Below are positions 26,851 to 36,276 of a stretch of 64,000 bases of DNA, one piece after another. The stretch lies in the NCBI RefSeq assembly GCF_001954275.1, contig NZ_MBEU01000002.1, positions 149,710 through 213,709 of the forward strand. Reading direction: 5' to 3'. The stretch is from Mycobacterium sp. IS-836. GTDB lineage: Bacteria > Actinomycetota > Actinomycetes > Mycobacteriales > Mycobacteriaceae. The position numbers and the translations under genes are program-made. Every line of letters begins with the position of its first letter. Positions within the stretch are counted from its first letter, which is position 1. The notes beneath the pieces were generated by a model. That model had not been told where the DNA came from. It saw only the letters and a program-made list of their open reading frames with translations, and searched no databases.

Positions 26851-27681
26851 TCAGCCGAGCAGCGCGTCGCGCAGCTTGTCCACGTCGGCCGCGGAGATGC
26901 CCGCGCCGCGCAGGTAGCCGTCGAGCGATCCGAATTCCTCGTCGATCGCTTGGCGTGCCGCGGCCAGGTATTCCTCGCGGACGCCGAGTACCCCGTCGGA
27001 CAGCCGGGCCTCGGTGAAGGTCACCACTTCCGGGGTGAGTTCGCTTTGTTGGCGCTGGGCGATCATCTCGGAGATCCGGGCCCGCAGCTGCGGGGCCGCG
27101 TCATTGCTGCGCAGGAAGTCGGCGACGATGGTGTCGCGGTCGACGCCGATCGCCTCCAGCACGGTGGCGACCACGAAGCCGGTGCGATCCTTTCCCGCGA
27201 AGCAGTGCGTGAGCACCGGGCGTCCGGCAGCGAGCAGCGTGATGACGCGGTGCAGCGCGCGTTGTGCCCCGTTACGCGTTGGGAATTGGCGGTATTCATC
27301 GACCATGTAGCGGGCGGCGGCCTCGTTGACCGACATGTCGGAGTCGGCGCCTTCGCCGGTGAGCAGGCGCTGGAACGCGTGTTCGTGCGGTGCCTGGTCG
27401 TCGGTGCCGGCCTCGTCCTCGCCGAGGTCCGGGAAGGGCAGCAGGTGGATCTCGACGCTGTCGGGAACCAGCCCCGGACCGCGGCGGGCTACTTCCCGGG
27501 TCGCGCGCAGGTCGGCGACGTCGGTGATGCCGAGGCGGCGCAGCGTTGCCCGGCCTTCGTCGTCGAGGCGGCTCAGCTCGCTGGACCGGAACAGCCGCCC
27601 GGGCCGCAAGACGGACGCGGAATCCGCGACGTCGCGAAAGTTCCAGGCGCCCGGTAGTTCCCGGACGGCGGCCTCAGCCAT
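26851..27681 (-). CDS. ptbB: Protein tyrosine/lipid phosphatase PtpB
   Basis: A 276-residue dual-specificity phosphatase matching the length of Rv0153c (PtpB). The P-loop is HCFAGKDRTG (about residue 159 onward), with the catalytic Cys, the unusual Lys-Asp of the PtpB family, and Arg. In M. tuberculosis PtpB is secreted and acts on phosphotyrosine and phosphoinositides in the host; export is not readable here, as there is no signal peptide. Its start overlaps the fadE2 stop by eight bases, so the two are one operon. Confidence 0.95.
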   Translation of the reverse strand: MAEAAVRELPGAWNFRDVADSASVLRPGRLFRSSELSRLDDEGRATLRRLGITDVADLRATREVARRGPGLVPDSVEIHLLPFPDLGEDEAGTDDQAPHEHAFQRLLTGEGADSDMSVNEAAARYMVDEYRQFPTRNGAQRALHRVITLLAAGRPVLTHCFAGKDRTGFVVATVLEAIGVDRDTIVADFLRSNDAAPQLRARISEMIAQRQQSELTPEVVTFTEARLSDGVLGVREEYLAAARQAIDEEFGSLDGYLRGAGISAADVDKLRDALLG

Positions 27682-28906
27682 GCGACGTGACCGCCGCCGC
27701 GAGCGCGGATTGCTCCCGGCCGAGTTCGGTGCGCGCGACGGTCCGCATGTGCACCTCGTCGGGTCCGTCGAAGATCCGCATCGCCCGGTGCCAGGCGTAG
27801 AGCCGGGCCAGCGCCGTGTCGTCGCTGACGCCGGCGGCCCCGTGCACCTGGATGGCACGGTCGATGACGTCGCAGGCCACCTGCGGCGCGACCGCCTTGA
27901 TCTGCGACACCAGCAGGTGGGCGGCCTTGTTGCCGTGCTGGTCGATGGTCCACGCGGCCTTCTCGCACAGCAGCCTGGCCTGGTCGATCTCGTTGCGCGA
28001 CTTGGCAATTGCCTGCTGGACCAGACCCTGGTCGGCCAGCGGACGGCCGAATGCGATCCGGGTGTTCGCGCGGTGCACCATCAGGGCCAGGGCCCGCTCG
28101 GCCCCGCCGAGCGCGCGCATGCAGTGGTGGATGCGGCCCGGCCCCAGCCGCGCCTGGGCGATCGCGAAGCCGCCGCCCTCTTCGCCGAGCAGGTTGGTGA
28201 CCGGTACCCGGACGTTGTCGTAGATGATCTCGCAGTGCCCGGGCTGGTCCTGGTAACCGAAGACCGTCGTCGAGCGGACGACCGTCACGCCGGGCGTATC
28301 GATCGGCACTAGGACCATCGACTGCTGTTGGTGGCTGGCCGCTTCGGGGTTGGTGCGGCCCATCACGATGAGGATCTTGCAGCGCGGGTCCGCCGCACCC
28401 GAGGTCCACCACTTGCGGCCGTTGATCACGTAGTCGCCGCCGTCGCGCACGATGGAGGTCTCGATGTTGCGCGCATCGCTGCTGGCGACCGCGGGCTCGG
28501 TCATCGAAAAGGCGCTGCGGATCTCACCGGCCAACAGCGGCTCCAGCCACTGCTTGCGCTGCTCGTCGGTGGCGAACAGGTGCAGCGTTTCCATGTTGCC
28601 GGTATCGGGTGCCGCGCAGTTGAGCGCCTCGGGGGCGATCTCGAGGCTCCAGCCGGTGAGCTCGGCCAGCGGGGCGTATTCCAGGTTGGTCAGGCCCGAC
28701 TCGGCCGGCAGGAACAGGTTCCACAGGCCGGCCGCTTTGGCCTTGGTCTTGAGTTCCTCGATGACGGGCGGAACGGTGTGGTCGTTCGGGCCGGCCTCGT
28801 GGCGGTATTTGTCGTAATCGGCCTCGGCCGGAAAGACATACTCGGTCATGAAGTCGGACAGCCGCTTGTGGTAGTCGCTCGCTTTGGCCGACATCGCGAA
28901 GTCCAT
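27674..28906 (-). CDS. fadE2: Acyl-CoA dehydrogenase FadE2
   Basis: A 410-residue acyl-CoA dehydrogenase corresponding to Rv0154c. The FAD site FSMTEPAVASSDARN is at about residues 140-155 and the C-terminal HGAAGVSDDTALARLY block includes the flavin-contact helix. Start choice is between ATG 28906 and ATG 28894 (four codons later); the frame extends further but without similarity. It is upstream of ptbB in the same operon and divergent from the DUF1348 gene across a long palindrome. Confidence 0.93.
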   Translation of the reverse strand: MDFAMSAKASDYHKRLSDFMTEYVFPAEADYDKYRHEAGPNDHTVPPVIEELKTKAKAAGLWNLFLPAESGLTNLEYAPLAELTGWSLEIAPEALNCAAPDTGNMETLHLFATDEQRKQWLEPLLAGEIRSAFSMTEPAVASSDARNIETSIVRDGGDYVINGRKWWTSGAADPRCKILIVMGRTNPEAASHQQQSMVLVPIDTPGVTVVRSTTVFGYQDQPGHCEIIYDNVRVPVTNLLGEEGGGFAIAQARLGPGRIHHCMRALGGAERALALMVHRANTRIAFGRPLADQGLVQQAIAKSRNEIDQARLLCEKAAWTIDQHGNKAAHLLVSQIKAVAPQVACDVIDRAIQVHGAAGVSDDTALARLYAWHRAMRIFDGPDEVHMRTVARTELGREQSALAAAVTSHG

Positions 28907-28960
28907 GTCCGTCACGATAGGACACGTGCTGGGGCACCAAATTTCAGGGCGTCGGACCGT

Positions 28961-29017
28961 CGAGCCTGTAATTCTGCAGAGAAAGTGCGAGTAGGCATCT
29001 GCGGATTTACAGGCTCG
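28961..29017. repeat. 57-bp palindrome between fadE2 and DUF1348 gene
   Basis: Twenty-base arms (28961-28980 and 28998-29017) match at 18 of 20 positions around a 17-base loop. The arm CGAGCCTGTAA resembles the CGAG-initiated arms at 7094-7145 and 8280-8339. It lies in a divergent gap and reaches within eight bases of the DUF1348 start. Confidence 0.65.
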
Positions 29018-29024
29018 GCGCACG

Positions 29025-29495
29025 ATGAAAGTCATGACCGAATCCCGCCCGCCCTTCCCGCCGTTCACCCTCGAGACCGCGCTGCAGAAGGTGCAGGCCG
29101 CCGAGGACGCCTGGAACACTCGCGACCCCGAGCGCGTCAGCCTCGCCTACACGCCCGACTCGCACTGGCGCAACCGGAGCGAACGGATCGTCGGCCGGGA
29201 AGAGATCGTGGCGTTTCTGACCCGCAAATGGCAGCGCGAACTCGACTACTCACTGCGCAAGAGCCTGTGGGATTTCCACGACAACCGCATCGCGGTGCGG
29301 TTTCAATACGAGTGCCACGATGAAGCCGGTCAGTGGTACCGGAGCTACGGCAACGAACTGTGGGAGTTTGCCCCGTCGGGGTTGATGGCCCGCCGCGAAG
29401 CCAGCATCAACGACGTCCCCATCGACGAATCCGAGCGCCGCTATTTCGGCCCCCGCCCGGCGTCAGAACATGGCCAAGAGATTCCGCTCTGGTAG
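29025..29495 (+). CDS. DUF1348 / NTF2-like protein
   Basis: A 156-residue NTF2-fold protein of the DUF1348 family, recognised from [45 protein letters not shown] and the closing ASINDVPI segment. Function unknown. ATG 29025 and ATG 29034 are both possible. It stands alone between fadE2 and pntAa. Confidence 0.85.
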   Translation: MKVMTESRPPFPPFTLETALQKVQAAEDAWNTRDPERVSLAYTPDSHWRNRSERIVGREEIVAFLTRKWQRELDYSLRKSLWDFHDNRIAVRFQYECHDEAGQWYRSYGNELWEFAPSGLMARREASINDVPIDESERRYFGPRPASEHGQEIPLW

Positions 29496-29551
29496 CCGAC
29501 CGATAGGGTGTCTGCGCGAAGCCCAAAGTAAGGAAAGTAGATGTACGCGCC

Positions 29552-30643
29552 ATGACAGATGCGCAGACGACGGTGGGGGTGGTCGCCGAGTCCGCGACCG
29601 ACGAGCGGCGCGTCGCGTTGGTGCCGAAGGCGGTCGCGTCGCTGGTGAACAGCGGTTTGGCGGTGGTGGTCGAGTCCGGTGCGGGTGAAGGCGCGCTGCT
29701 TCCCGACGGGCTCTACACCGAGGCCGGGGCCAGCATCGGGGACGCCTGGGCTGCCGACGTGGTCGTCAAGGTAGCCCCGCCGACCGCCGACGAGGTCGGC
29801 AGGTTGCGCAGCGGTCAGACGCTGATCGGCTTCCTGGCGCCGCGCAATGCCGACAACGCGATCGGCGCGCTGAAGCAGGCCGGGGTGCAGGCGTTCGCGC
29901 TGGAGGCGATCCCGCGGATCTCGCGGGCCCAGGCGATGGATGCGCTGTCGTCGCAGGCCAACGTGGCGGGGTACAAGGCGGTGCTGCTGGCGGCCTCGGA
30001 GTCGACCCGGTTTTTCCCGATGCTGACCACCGCCGCGGGAACGGTGAAGCCGGCGACCGTGCTGGTGCTCGGCGTCGGAGTGGCCGGGCTGCAGGCGCTG
30101 GCGACGGCCAAGCGGCTGGGCGCGCGGACGTCCGGCTACGACGTGCGTCCGGAGGTTGCCGACCAGGTGCGCTCGGTGGGGGCGCAGTGGCTGGACGTCG
30201 GGATCGACGCGGCCGGCGAGGGCGGCTACGCCCGCGAGCTCACCGAAGACGAACGCGCCCAGCAGCAGAAGGCGTTGGAAGACGCGATCAGCGGATTCGA
30301 CGTGGTGATCACCACGGCGTTGGTGCCGGGCCGGCCCGCGCCGCGTCTGGTGACCGCCGCGGCGGTGGAGGCGATGAAACCCGGCAGCGTCATCGTCGAC
30401 CTGGCGGGGGAGGCCGGCGGCAACTGCGAGCTCACCGAACCGGGGCAGACGGTGGTCAAGCATGACGTCACTATCGCGTCTCCGCTGAACCTGCCGGCGA
30501 CGATGCCCGAGCACGCCAGCGAGCTCTACAGCAAGAACATCACCGCGCTGCTGGATCTGCTGATCAAGGATGGGAAGCTGGCGCCGGACTTCGACGACGA
30601 GGTCATCTCGGAGTCGTGCGTGACCCGCGGGGAGGACTCCTAG
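29552..30643 (+). CDS. pntAa: NAD(P) transhydrogenase subunit alpha part 1
   Basis: A 363-residue domain I of proton-translocating transhydrogenase, as Rv0155. It has the N-terminal ESATDERRVALVPK block, TRAQ-like SRAQAMDALSSQANVAGY, and the NAD(H) fold VLVLGVGVAGLQAL (about residues 170-183). It transfers hydride from NADH to NADP+ with PntAb and PntB. AGGAAAG lies upstream of ATG 29552, and TAGGGT (29503-29508) is a possible -10 box. Confidence 0.96.
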   Translation: MTDAQTTVGVVAESATDERRVALVPKAVASLVNSGLAVVVESGAGEGALLPDGLYTEAGASIGDAWAADVVVKVAPPTADEVGRLRSGQTLIGFLAPRNADNAIGALKQAGVQAFALEAIPRISRAQAMDALSSQANVAGYKAVLLAASESTRFFPMLTTAAGTVKPATVLVLGVGVAGLQALATAKRLGARTSGYDVRPEVADQVRSVGAQWLDVGIDAAGEGGYARELTEDERAQQQKALEDAISGFDVVITTALVPGRPAPRLVTAAAVEAMKPGSVIVDLAGEAGGNCELTEPGQTVVKHDVTIASPLNLPATMPEHASELYSKNITALLDLLIKDGKLAPDFDDEVISESCVTRGEDS

Positions 30644-30969
30644 ATGTACGACGAACTATTGGCCAATCTGGCGATCCTGGTGCTCTCCGGGTTCGTCGGG
30701 TTCGCGGTGATCTCGAAGGTGCCCAACACGCTGCACACCCCCCTGATGTCGGGGACCAACGCCATCCACGGGATCGTGGTGCTCGGCGCGCTGGTGGTGT
30801 TCGGCGAGGTCGAGCACCCGTCGCTGGCCGTGCAGATCATCCTGTTCGTGGCGGTGGTGTTCGGGACACTGAACGTCATCGGCGGTTTCATCGTCACCGA
30901 CCGGATGCTCGGCATGTTCAAGGGCAAAAAGCGTGTGCCCCAAGCGAAGACCGAGGAGCCGGCGGCCAA

Positions 30970-30973
<4 letters not shown>
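30644..30973 (+). CDS. pntAb: NAD(P) transhydrogenase subunit alpha part 2
   Basis: A 109-residue membrane subunit with three or four hydrophobic helices; it corresponds to the first part of domain II (Rv0156). The motif TPLMSGTNAIHGIV is conserved in all transhydrogenases. The ATG follows the pntAa stop directly, and its own stop overlaps the pntB ATG (30970-30973), so the three subunits are made in coupled fashion. Confidence 0.96.
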
Positions 30974-32394
<1,421 letters not shown>

Positions 32395-32401
32395 CGGGCC
32401 T

Positions 32402-32527
32402 CTAGACGGGCGGATATGCGGGCGGCGGGTAGCCGTTGCCGTCCTGAACGCCCCGCAATCCCCAGGTGAAGTACCGCATGAAGAACTCGAGCTCGTCGCT
32501 TGCGTCGTAATCCGGATTCGGATCCAT
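32402..32527 (-). CDS. 41-residue conserved small protein (Rv0157A-like)
   Basis: A short minus-strand gene reads MDPNPDYDASDELEFFMRYF and ends in a proline-rich YPPPAYPPV tail. A strong AGAGGTGGGG ribosome site lies just upstream of ATG 32527. Its position, after pntB and before the TetR gene, and its size match Rv0157A as I remember it. Acidic N-terminus, one aromatic stretch, no signal or clear membrane span. Function unknown. Codons show normal high-GC third positions. Confidence 0.72.
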   Translation of the reverse strand: MDPNPDYDASDELEFFMRYFTWGLRGVQDGNGYPPPAYPPV

Positions 32528-32618
32528 CGTCCCCACCTCTCGACTTGCGACAATTCCGATCGAAGTCTAGTCCCCTCGTCGCCGGTGCGACAGGCGGGCG
32601 AGCGTCCCCGAGGCCTTA

Positions 32619-32634
32619 AACTGTCCAACCAGTT
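32619..32634. promoter_or_regulatory. TetR operator candidate, AACTG-N6-CAGTT
   Basis: A 5+6+5 inverted repeat about 75 bp before the Rv0158-like TetR gene, in the gap from the 41-residue gene. Related AACTGG/CCAGTT-like sites occur at many mycobacterial TetR genes. Inference only. Confidence 0.35.
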
Positions 32635-32709
32635 GATTGATAATTTGCCTCATCCGGACCCGCCGGAACCCAAATCCGGCCCCGCCGGCAGCGACGATAG
32701 TGAGTACAG

Positions 32710-33345
32710 ATGACATCCGACAGCATCACCCCCAACGGGTTGACACGCCGCGAGGAGTTGCTGGCTGTTGCCACCAAGCTGTTCGCCGCCCGCGGCTATC
32801 ACGGCACCCGGATGGACGACGTTGCCGATGTGATCGGCCTGAACAAGGCGACGGTCTACCACTACTACGCCAGCAAGTCGCTGATCCTGTTCGACATCTA
32901 CCGTCAGGCCGCCGAGGGCACCCTGGCCGCGGTGCACGACGACCCGTCCTGGACGGCCCGCGAGGCGCTCTACCAGTACACCGTCCGGCTGCTGACGGGC
33001 ATCGCGAGCAATCCCGAGCGGGCCGCCGTGTACTTCCAGGAACAGCCCTACATCACCGAGTGGTTCACCACCGAGCAGGTCGCCGAGGTCCGCGAAAAGG
33101 AGGCCCAGGTCTACGAGCACGTGCACGGCCTCATCGACCGCGGCATCGCCAGCGGCGAGTTCTACGAGTGCGACTCGCACGTGGTGGCGCTGGGCTACAT
33201 CGGCATGACGCTGGGCAGCTACCGCTGGCTGCGCCCGAGCGGGCGGCGCACCGCCAAGGAAATCGCCGCCGAGTTCAGCACCGCCCTGCTGCGCGGGCTG
33301 ATCCGCGACGAAACGATTCGCAAGAATTCCCCGCTCGGGCTTTAG
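32710..33345 (+). CDS. TetR family regulator (Rv0158-like)
   Basis: A 211-residue TetR regulator with HTH segment RMDDVADVIGLNKATVYHYY (about residues 36-55). The ligand-binding domain contains FQEQPYITEWFT. It corresponds in position to Rv0158. Targets unknown; a palindrome at 32619-32634 may be its operator. Its stop is three bases from that of the convergent peroxiredoxin-like gene. Confidence 0.9.
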   Translation: MTSDSITPNGLTRREELLAVATKLFAARGYHGTRMDDVADVIGLNKATVYHYYASKSLILFDIYRQAAEGTLAAVHDDPSWTAREALYQYTVRLLTGIASNPERAAVYFQEQPYITEWFTTEQVAEVREKEAQVYEHVHGLIDRGIASGEFYECDSHVVALGYIGMTLGSYRWLRPSGRRTAKEIAAEFSTALLRGLIRDETIRKNSPLGL

Positions 33346-33348
33346 CGG

Positions 33349-33876
33349 CTAGTCCTTCGCGAGCTTGAGTAATTCATCGACTGACCACTGATCGTCGGCG
33401 TGCGCGCCGTATTTGCACGCCAACACGCTGCCGTCGGAGCCGATCAGGAAATCCGCCGGTTTGCCCGTGTGCTTCTCGCCCAAGCCGATCGCACCGCTCG
33501 CCTTGGACCACCGCATGCCGCGAGCGGCGGCAAGCATCGCCCGTGGGTGCAAGCTAGCAGCGATTGAGGAGGATTCGACCCCAAATTCCTTGTACAGCTT
33601 GCGATCCGGGTCGGCCACGACCGCAAACGGTAAGTCGGCCTGGTAGCGGCGAAGCGCGTCGGCCGCGGAATGAAATACCGTGATTTCGGTGATGCCGGCG
33701 GATTCGATCTCGTCGTGCCGCCGACTCAGTTCGTGCATGTGCAACGTGCAGATCGGGCATCCGGCGAAACGCCGGAACTGCAGGTGCACGGTTGCGTCGG
33801 GCGCTGGAACCGCCACGTCGGTGTCGGTGATTGTGCGCAGCGTCCTCGCGCTGACCGTATCGCCTGGTTTTAACAC
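33349..33876 (-). CDS. AhpC/TSA-type peroxiredoxin-like protein
   Basis: A 175-residue thioredoxin-fold protein. FRRFAGCPICTLHMHEL (about residues 34-50) holds a CxxC at the peroxidatic position, as in the peroxiredoxin-like 2 group; DFLIGSDGSVLACKYG is the C-terminal strand. It probably reduces peroxides or disulfides in the cytoplasm. GTG 33876 is chosen because GGAGG lies five bases upstream; longer starts run into the divergent TetR. Divergent from that TetR gene, which likely regulates it. Confidence 0.83.
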   Translation of the reverse strand: MLKPGDTVSARTLRTITDTDVAVPAPDATVHLQFRRFAGCPICTLHMHELSRRHDEIESAGITEITVFHSAADALRRYQADLPFAVVADPDRKLYKEFGVESSSIAASLHPRAMLAAARGMRWSKASGAIGLGEKHTGKPADFLIGSDGSVLACKYGAHADDQWSVDELLKLAKD

Positions 33877-33933
33877 ACCGGCCTCCGTTGATTTTTGAGT
33901 TAGACAACTCCGAATGTATTTGTTGGAAGTATT

Positions 33934-33947
33934 GAGTACACTTACTC
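33934..33947. promoter_or_regulatory. Promoter/operator of TetR gene, GAGTA-CACT-TACTC
   Basis: A 5+4+5 palindrome contains the TACACT -10 box (33937-33942) that ends eight bases before ATG 33951. It fits a leaderless, self-repressed TetR gene; no ribosome site is present. Confidence 0.45.
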
Positions 33948-33950
33948 CAA

Positions 33951-34562
33951 ATGTCAACCTTAGGTAAGCGTCGCCCCGGACGGCCCCCGCAGTTCGATCG
34001 GCAGTGTGCGCTGGATGCGCTACTGATGCTGTTCTGGCGCAAGGGGTATGACGCCGCAACGCAAGAGGAGATGCTGGCCGCGACGGGACTGTCTTCCTCG
34101 ACGTTGTACCGTTCCTTCGGTACCAAGGCAGACATCATGCACACCGTGCTGCAGAACTATGTCGACTCGGCGTGCGCGATGCTCATCCCCCTCGAACGCG
34201 GCCGCGCCGGCGCCGCCGACGTGCACGCGTTTCTTGACGAAGTCGAGGAACTCATCCGCGGGCCGATGGGCACCGCCGGCTGCCTGGCGGTGGAGACCAT
34301 GCGCGATCCGATCAATCGGGATCCCCGCATCAAGAGCCTGACTGACGGGCACCTGCGACGCATGCGCCGCGGCCTGCGTGGGGCACTGCGCCGTGCGGTG
34401 GCCGCAGGCGAGCTTGCGCAGGCCACGCCCTCGACGCCGGCGAGATTGGCCGATGCTCTTCAGGCCGGCGTCCTCGGCGCACTGGCCAGGGCCCGTAGCG
34501 GCGACGCCGAACATGCCCTCGCCCTGCTCCGCGGGGTGCGTGCGCTGCTACCAGACCCTTAA
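33951..34562 (+). CDS. TetR family regulator
   Basis: A 203-residue TetR regulator with start MSTLGKRRPGRPPQFD and HTH segment TQEEMLAATGLSSSTLYRSF (about residues 36-55), of the AcrR/TetR_C_16-like group often linked to redox genes. Divergent from the peroxiredoxin-like gene across 74 bases. The mRNA is predicted leaderless. Convergent with the YjbR-like gene at 34577. Confidence 0.87.
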   Translation: MSTLGKRRPGRPPQFDRQCALDALLMLFWRKGYDAATQEEMLAATGLSSSTLYRSFGTKADIMHTVLQNYVDSACAMLIPLERGRAGAADVHAFLDEVEELIRGPMGTAGCLAVETMRDPINRDPRIKSLTDGHLRRMRRGLRGALRRAVAAGELAQATPSTPARLADALQAGVLGALARARSGDAEHALALLRGVRALLPDP

Positions 34563-34576
34563 ACTCCTCCCGAACC

Positions 34577-34900
34577 TCACTGGGCCGCAACAAATTCCAG
34601 GGCTTCGGCAAGACGCGAGGACCAGGTTTCGGATCGACCGGCGTCGATGGACGCCCATTCGCGAAACCGGCGACCGGACGGCGCAAACGGCTCGGCCTCA
34701 CCGGATTGGATCAGTTCGTTGACCCTGGCTTCGGGCAGCTTGACGACAAGGGCGGCGGTCCGCCGGTCGAACGAGGCGAAGAACCGGCCATTGGACCGCA
34801 GGCAGGGCAGGCCCATCATCGTCGAGCGCGTGACCGTTGCGGTGGCCAACAGCGGTTCGGCGAATGCCCAGAAGTCGGCCTCGGTGGACCCGTCGCTCAT
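34577..34900 (-). CDS. YjbR/TfoX-N-like small protein
   Basis: A 107-residue protein with the MmcQ/YjbR or TfoX-N type pattern TMMGLPCLRSNGRFFASFDRR and VVKLPEARVNELI. Proteins of this fold are small and cytoplasmic, with unproven function. ATG 34900 overlaps the preceding SRPBCC stop (ATGA). It is the last gene of a four-gene run. Confidence 0.78.
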   Translation of the reverse strand: MSDGSTEADFWAFAEPLLATATVTRSTMMGLPCLRSNGRFFASFDRRTAALVVKLPEARVNELIQSGEAEPFAPSGRRFREWASIDAGRSETWSSRLAEALEFVAAQ

Positions 34901-35364
34901 CGGTGTAGCTCCTGGCGACTTGGCACCCGACGGTCGGCCCATGGATCCTTGCCGACGTCTTCGCCCTCGGCCGTGCGGCGCAGCCGGTCGAGGTAGTGAA
35001 CCCAGCCGCCGTGGTGGGCGTCCGCCGCGCCGCCTTCGAGTCCGCGATGCACCAGTTTGACCAGCGTGCTGCCGTCGGACTGGGAAATGAGGTCGACCTC
35101 GACGGTCGTTGATCCCGGCGGGATTCCGACGTCGGCGCGCTCCCAACCGTAGGTGAACACGATCCGGCGGGGCCGCTCAACTTCTACGTAGCGGCCGGAC
35201 ACGGTGTCGCCGTTGGGGTGTGTCCAGCGCACGACGCCGCCGGCGATGGCGTCAAGGACCGCGTCCTCGGCCATCCATTGCCCGAATTGCACTGGGTCGG
35301 TGAACAATTCGAAGACGCGCTCGGCGCTCGCCCGCACCACGAGCTGTTGTATGACCAGCTTCAT
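34897..35364 (-). CDS. SRPBCC (AHSA1-like) protein
   Basis: A 155-residue START-like protein: VIQQLVVRASAERVFELFTDP at the N-terminus, then WTHPNGDTVSGRYVEVERPRRIVFTYGWE and the C-terminal HHGGWVHYLDRL helix of the AHSA1 family. ArsR-SRPBCC pairs are a recurring actinobacterial module; the cavity probably binds a hydrophobic ligand. Coupled by ATGA overlaps to ArsR upstream and the YjbR-like gene downstream. Confidence 0.87.
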   Translation of the reverse strand: MKLVIQQLVVRASAERVFELFTDPVQFGQWMAEDAVLDAIAGGVVRWTHPNGDTVSGRYVEVERPRRIVFTYGWERADVGIPPGSTTVEVDLISQSDGSTLVKLVHRGLEGGAADAHHGGWVHYLDRLRRTAEGEDVGKDPWADRRVPSRQELHR

Positions 35365-35675
35365 GGCGGAGCGGTTTCCGCGGCGGCGCGCAGGCGTTGC
35401 AGCGGCGCGGCCCAGAAGTCGTCGAGCAGTGCGGCCACCTGTGCGACCCGGGCCAGGTCGGCGCGATACAGCCGTCGGGTAGCGTCGGCGCGCACGTCGA
35501 CCAATCCGGCGTCGCGCAATATCTTGAGGTGTTGGCTCGCGGCCGATTTCGACAGGCCCGCGGCCTCGGCGAGAGCGGATGCGGGTCGCTCCTGATCCCA
35601 CACCAATCGCAGCATCGTCCGCCGGCCCGGATGGGCCAGCGCCCTGATGGCATCCTCGACGGCCGGCTCGGTCAC
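35361..35675 (-). CDS. ArsR family regulator
   Basis: A 104-residue winged-helix ArsR/SmtB protein: ALAHPGRRTMLRLVWDQERPASALAEAAGLSKSAASQHLKILR is the DNA-binding core (about residues 12-54). No CxC metal site is visible, so it is of the non-metal ArsR type usually paired with SRPBCC proteins. It is second in an operon with ATGA overlaps on both sides. It probably binds the tandem palindromes at 36228-36259. Confidence 0.9.
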   Translation of the reverse strand: MTEPAVEDAIRALAHPGRRTMLRLVWDQERPASALAEAAGLSKSAASQHLKILRDAGLVDVRADATRRLYRADLARVAQVAALLDDFWAAPLQRLRAAAETAPP

Positions 35676-36235
35676 GGTGTGCGGCCCATCGCCGCCAGCA
35701 GCCGATCCTGCGCAGACGCGCCCTCGCCCAGCACGACCTCAGGGCCGACGATCCCCGCTTCCCGTCCGCGCCTTGGCATTTCGGGGAGAAACATTGCAGT
35801 ACACGCTTCCACTAGGCGGGCATCAAGCCGCTCGTCCTGTCCTGTCGCGCGGGCCAGGTCCCACGTGTGGATGAGCACATCCATGAACGTGCCGGCCACC
35901 GCGTCGGCCACGGGCCAGTCGAAGCCGAGCGGGGAGACACAGACGCGCTCCAGCGCGCCGGGCAATTCCAGGGCGGTCAGCACGCGGGCCACACGCATTC
36001 GGTAATCGGTCCCCGACGCACTATCGGCTGGGACTGGCTCCGCGCCCGTCGCCGCCGACAACAGGTACTCCGCTCCGCCGGCCAGGTGATCGATGAGGTC
36101 TTGCACGGTCCACTCCGAGCAGGGCGTCGCCCAGCTCAGCTGCTCGGGCGCGACCGCCTCCACGACCGCGACGGCTCGATCCGTCGCGGAGCGGTACAGG
36201 ACGATGGGATCGAGCGGACCTGCATCATTTAGCAC
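35672..36235 (-). CDS. DinB-like maleylpyruvate isomerase family protein (TIGR03086-like)
   Basis: A 187-residue four-helix metal-binding protein of the mycothiol-dependent isomerase/DinB superfamily: TPCSEWTVQDLIDHLAGG (about residues 37-54, with metal His) and DVLIHTWDLARATGQ (second His). Possibly a mycothiol S-transferase; substrate unknown. The GTG start lies inside the first of two operator palindromes, and TAAATT ends six bases upstream, so the mRNA should be leaderless. First gene of the ArsR operon. Confidence 0.85.
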   Translation of the reverse strand: MLNDAGPLDPIVLYRSATDRAVAVVEAVAPEQLSWATPCSEWTVQDLIDHLAGGAEYLLSAATGAEPVPADSASGTDYRMRVARVLTALELPGALERVCVSPLGFDWPVADAVAGTFMDVLIHTWDLARATGQDERLDARLVEACTAMFLPEMPRRGREAGIVGPEVVLGEGASAQDRLLAAMGRTP

Positions 36236-36259
36236 TCGCTAAATTTAGCTGTCGCTAAA
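36228..36259. promoter_or_regulatory. Tandem operators, TTTAGC-N4-GCTAAA twice
   Basis: Two perfect 16-bp palindromes abut exactly (36228-36243 and 36244-36259). The junction forms the TAAATT -10 box (36242-36247, minus strand), and the first palindrome covers the GTG start of the DinB-like gene. Binding by the operon's ArsR would block both promoter and start. Confidence 0.7.
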
Positions 36260-36276
36260 CAATCGCGTCAAGGCCC

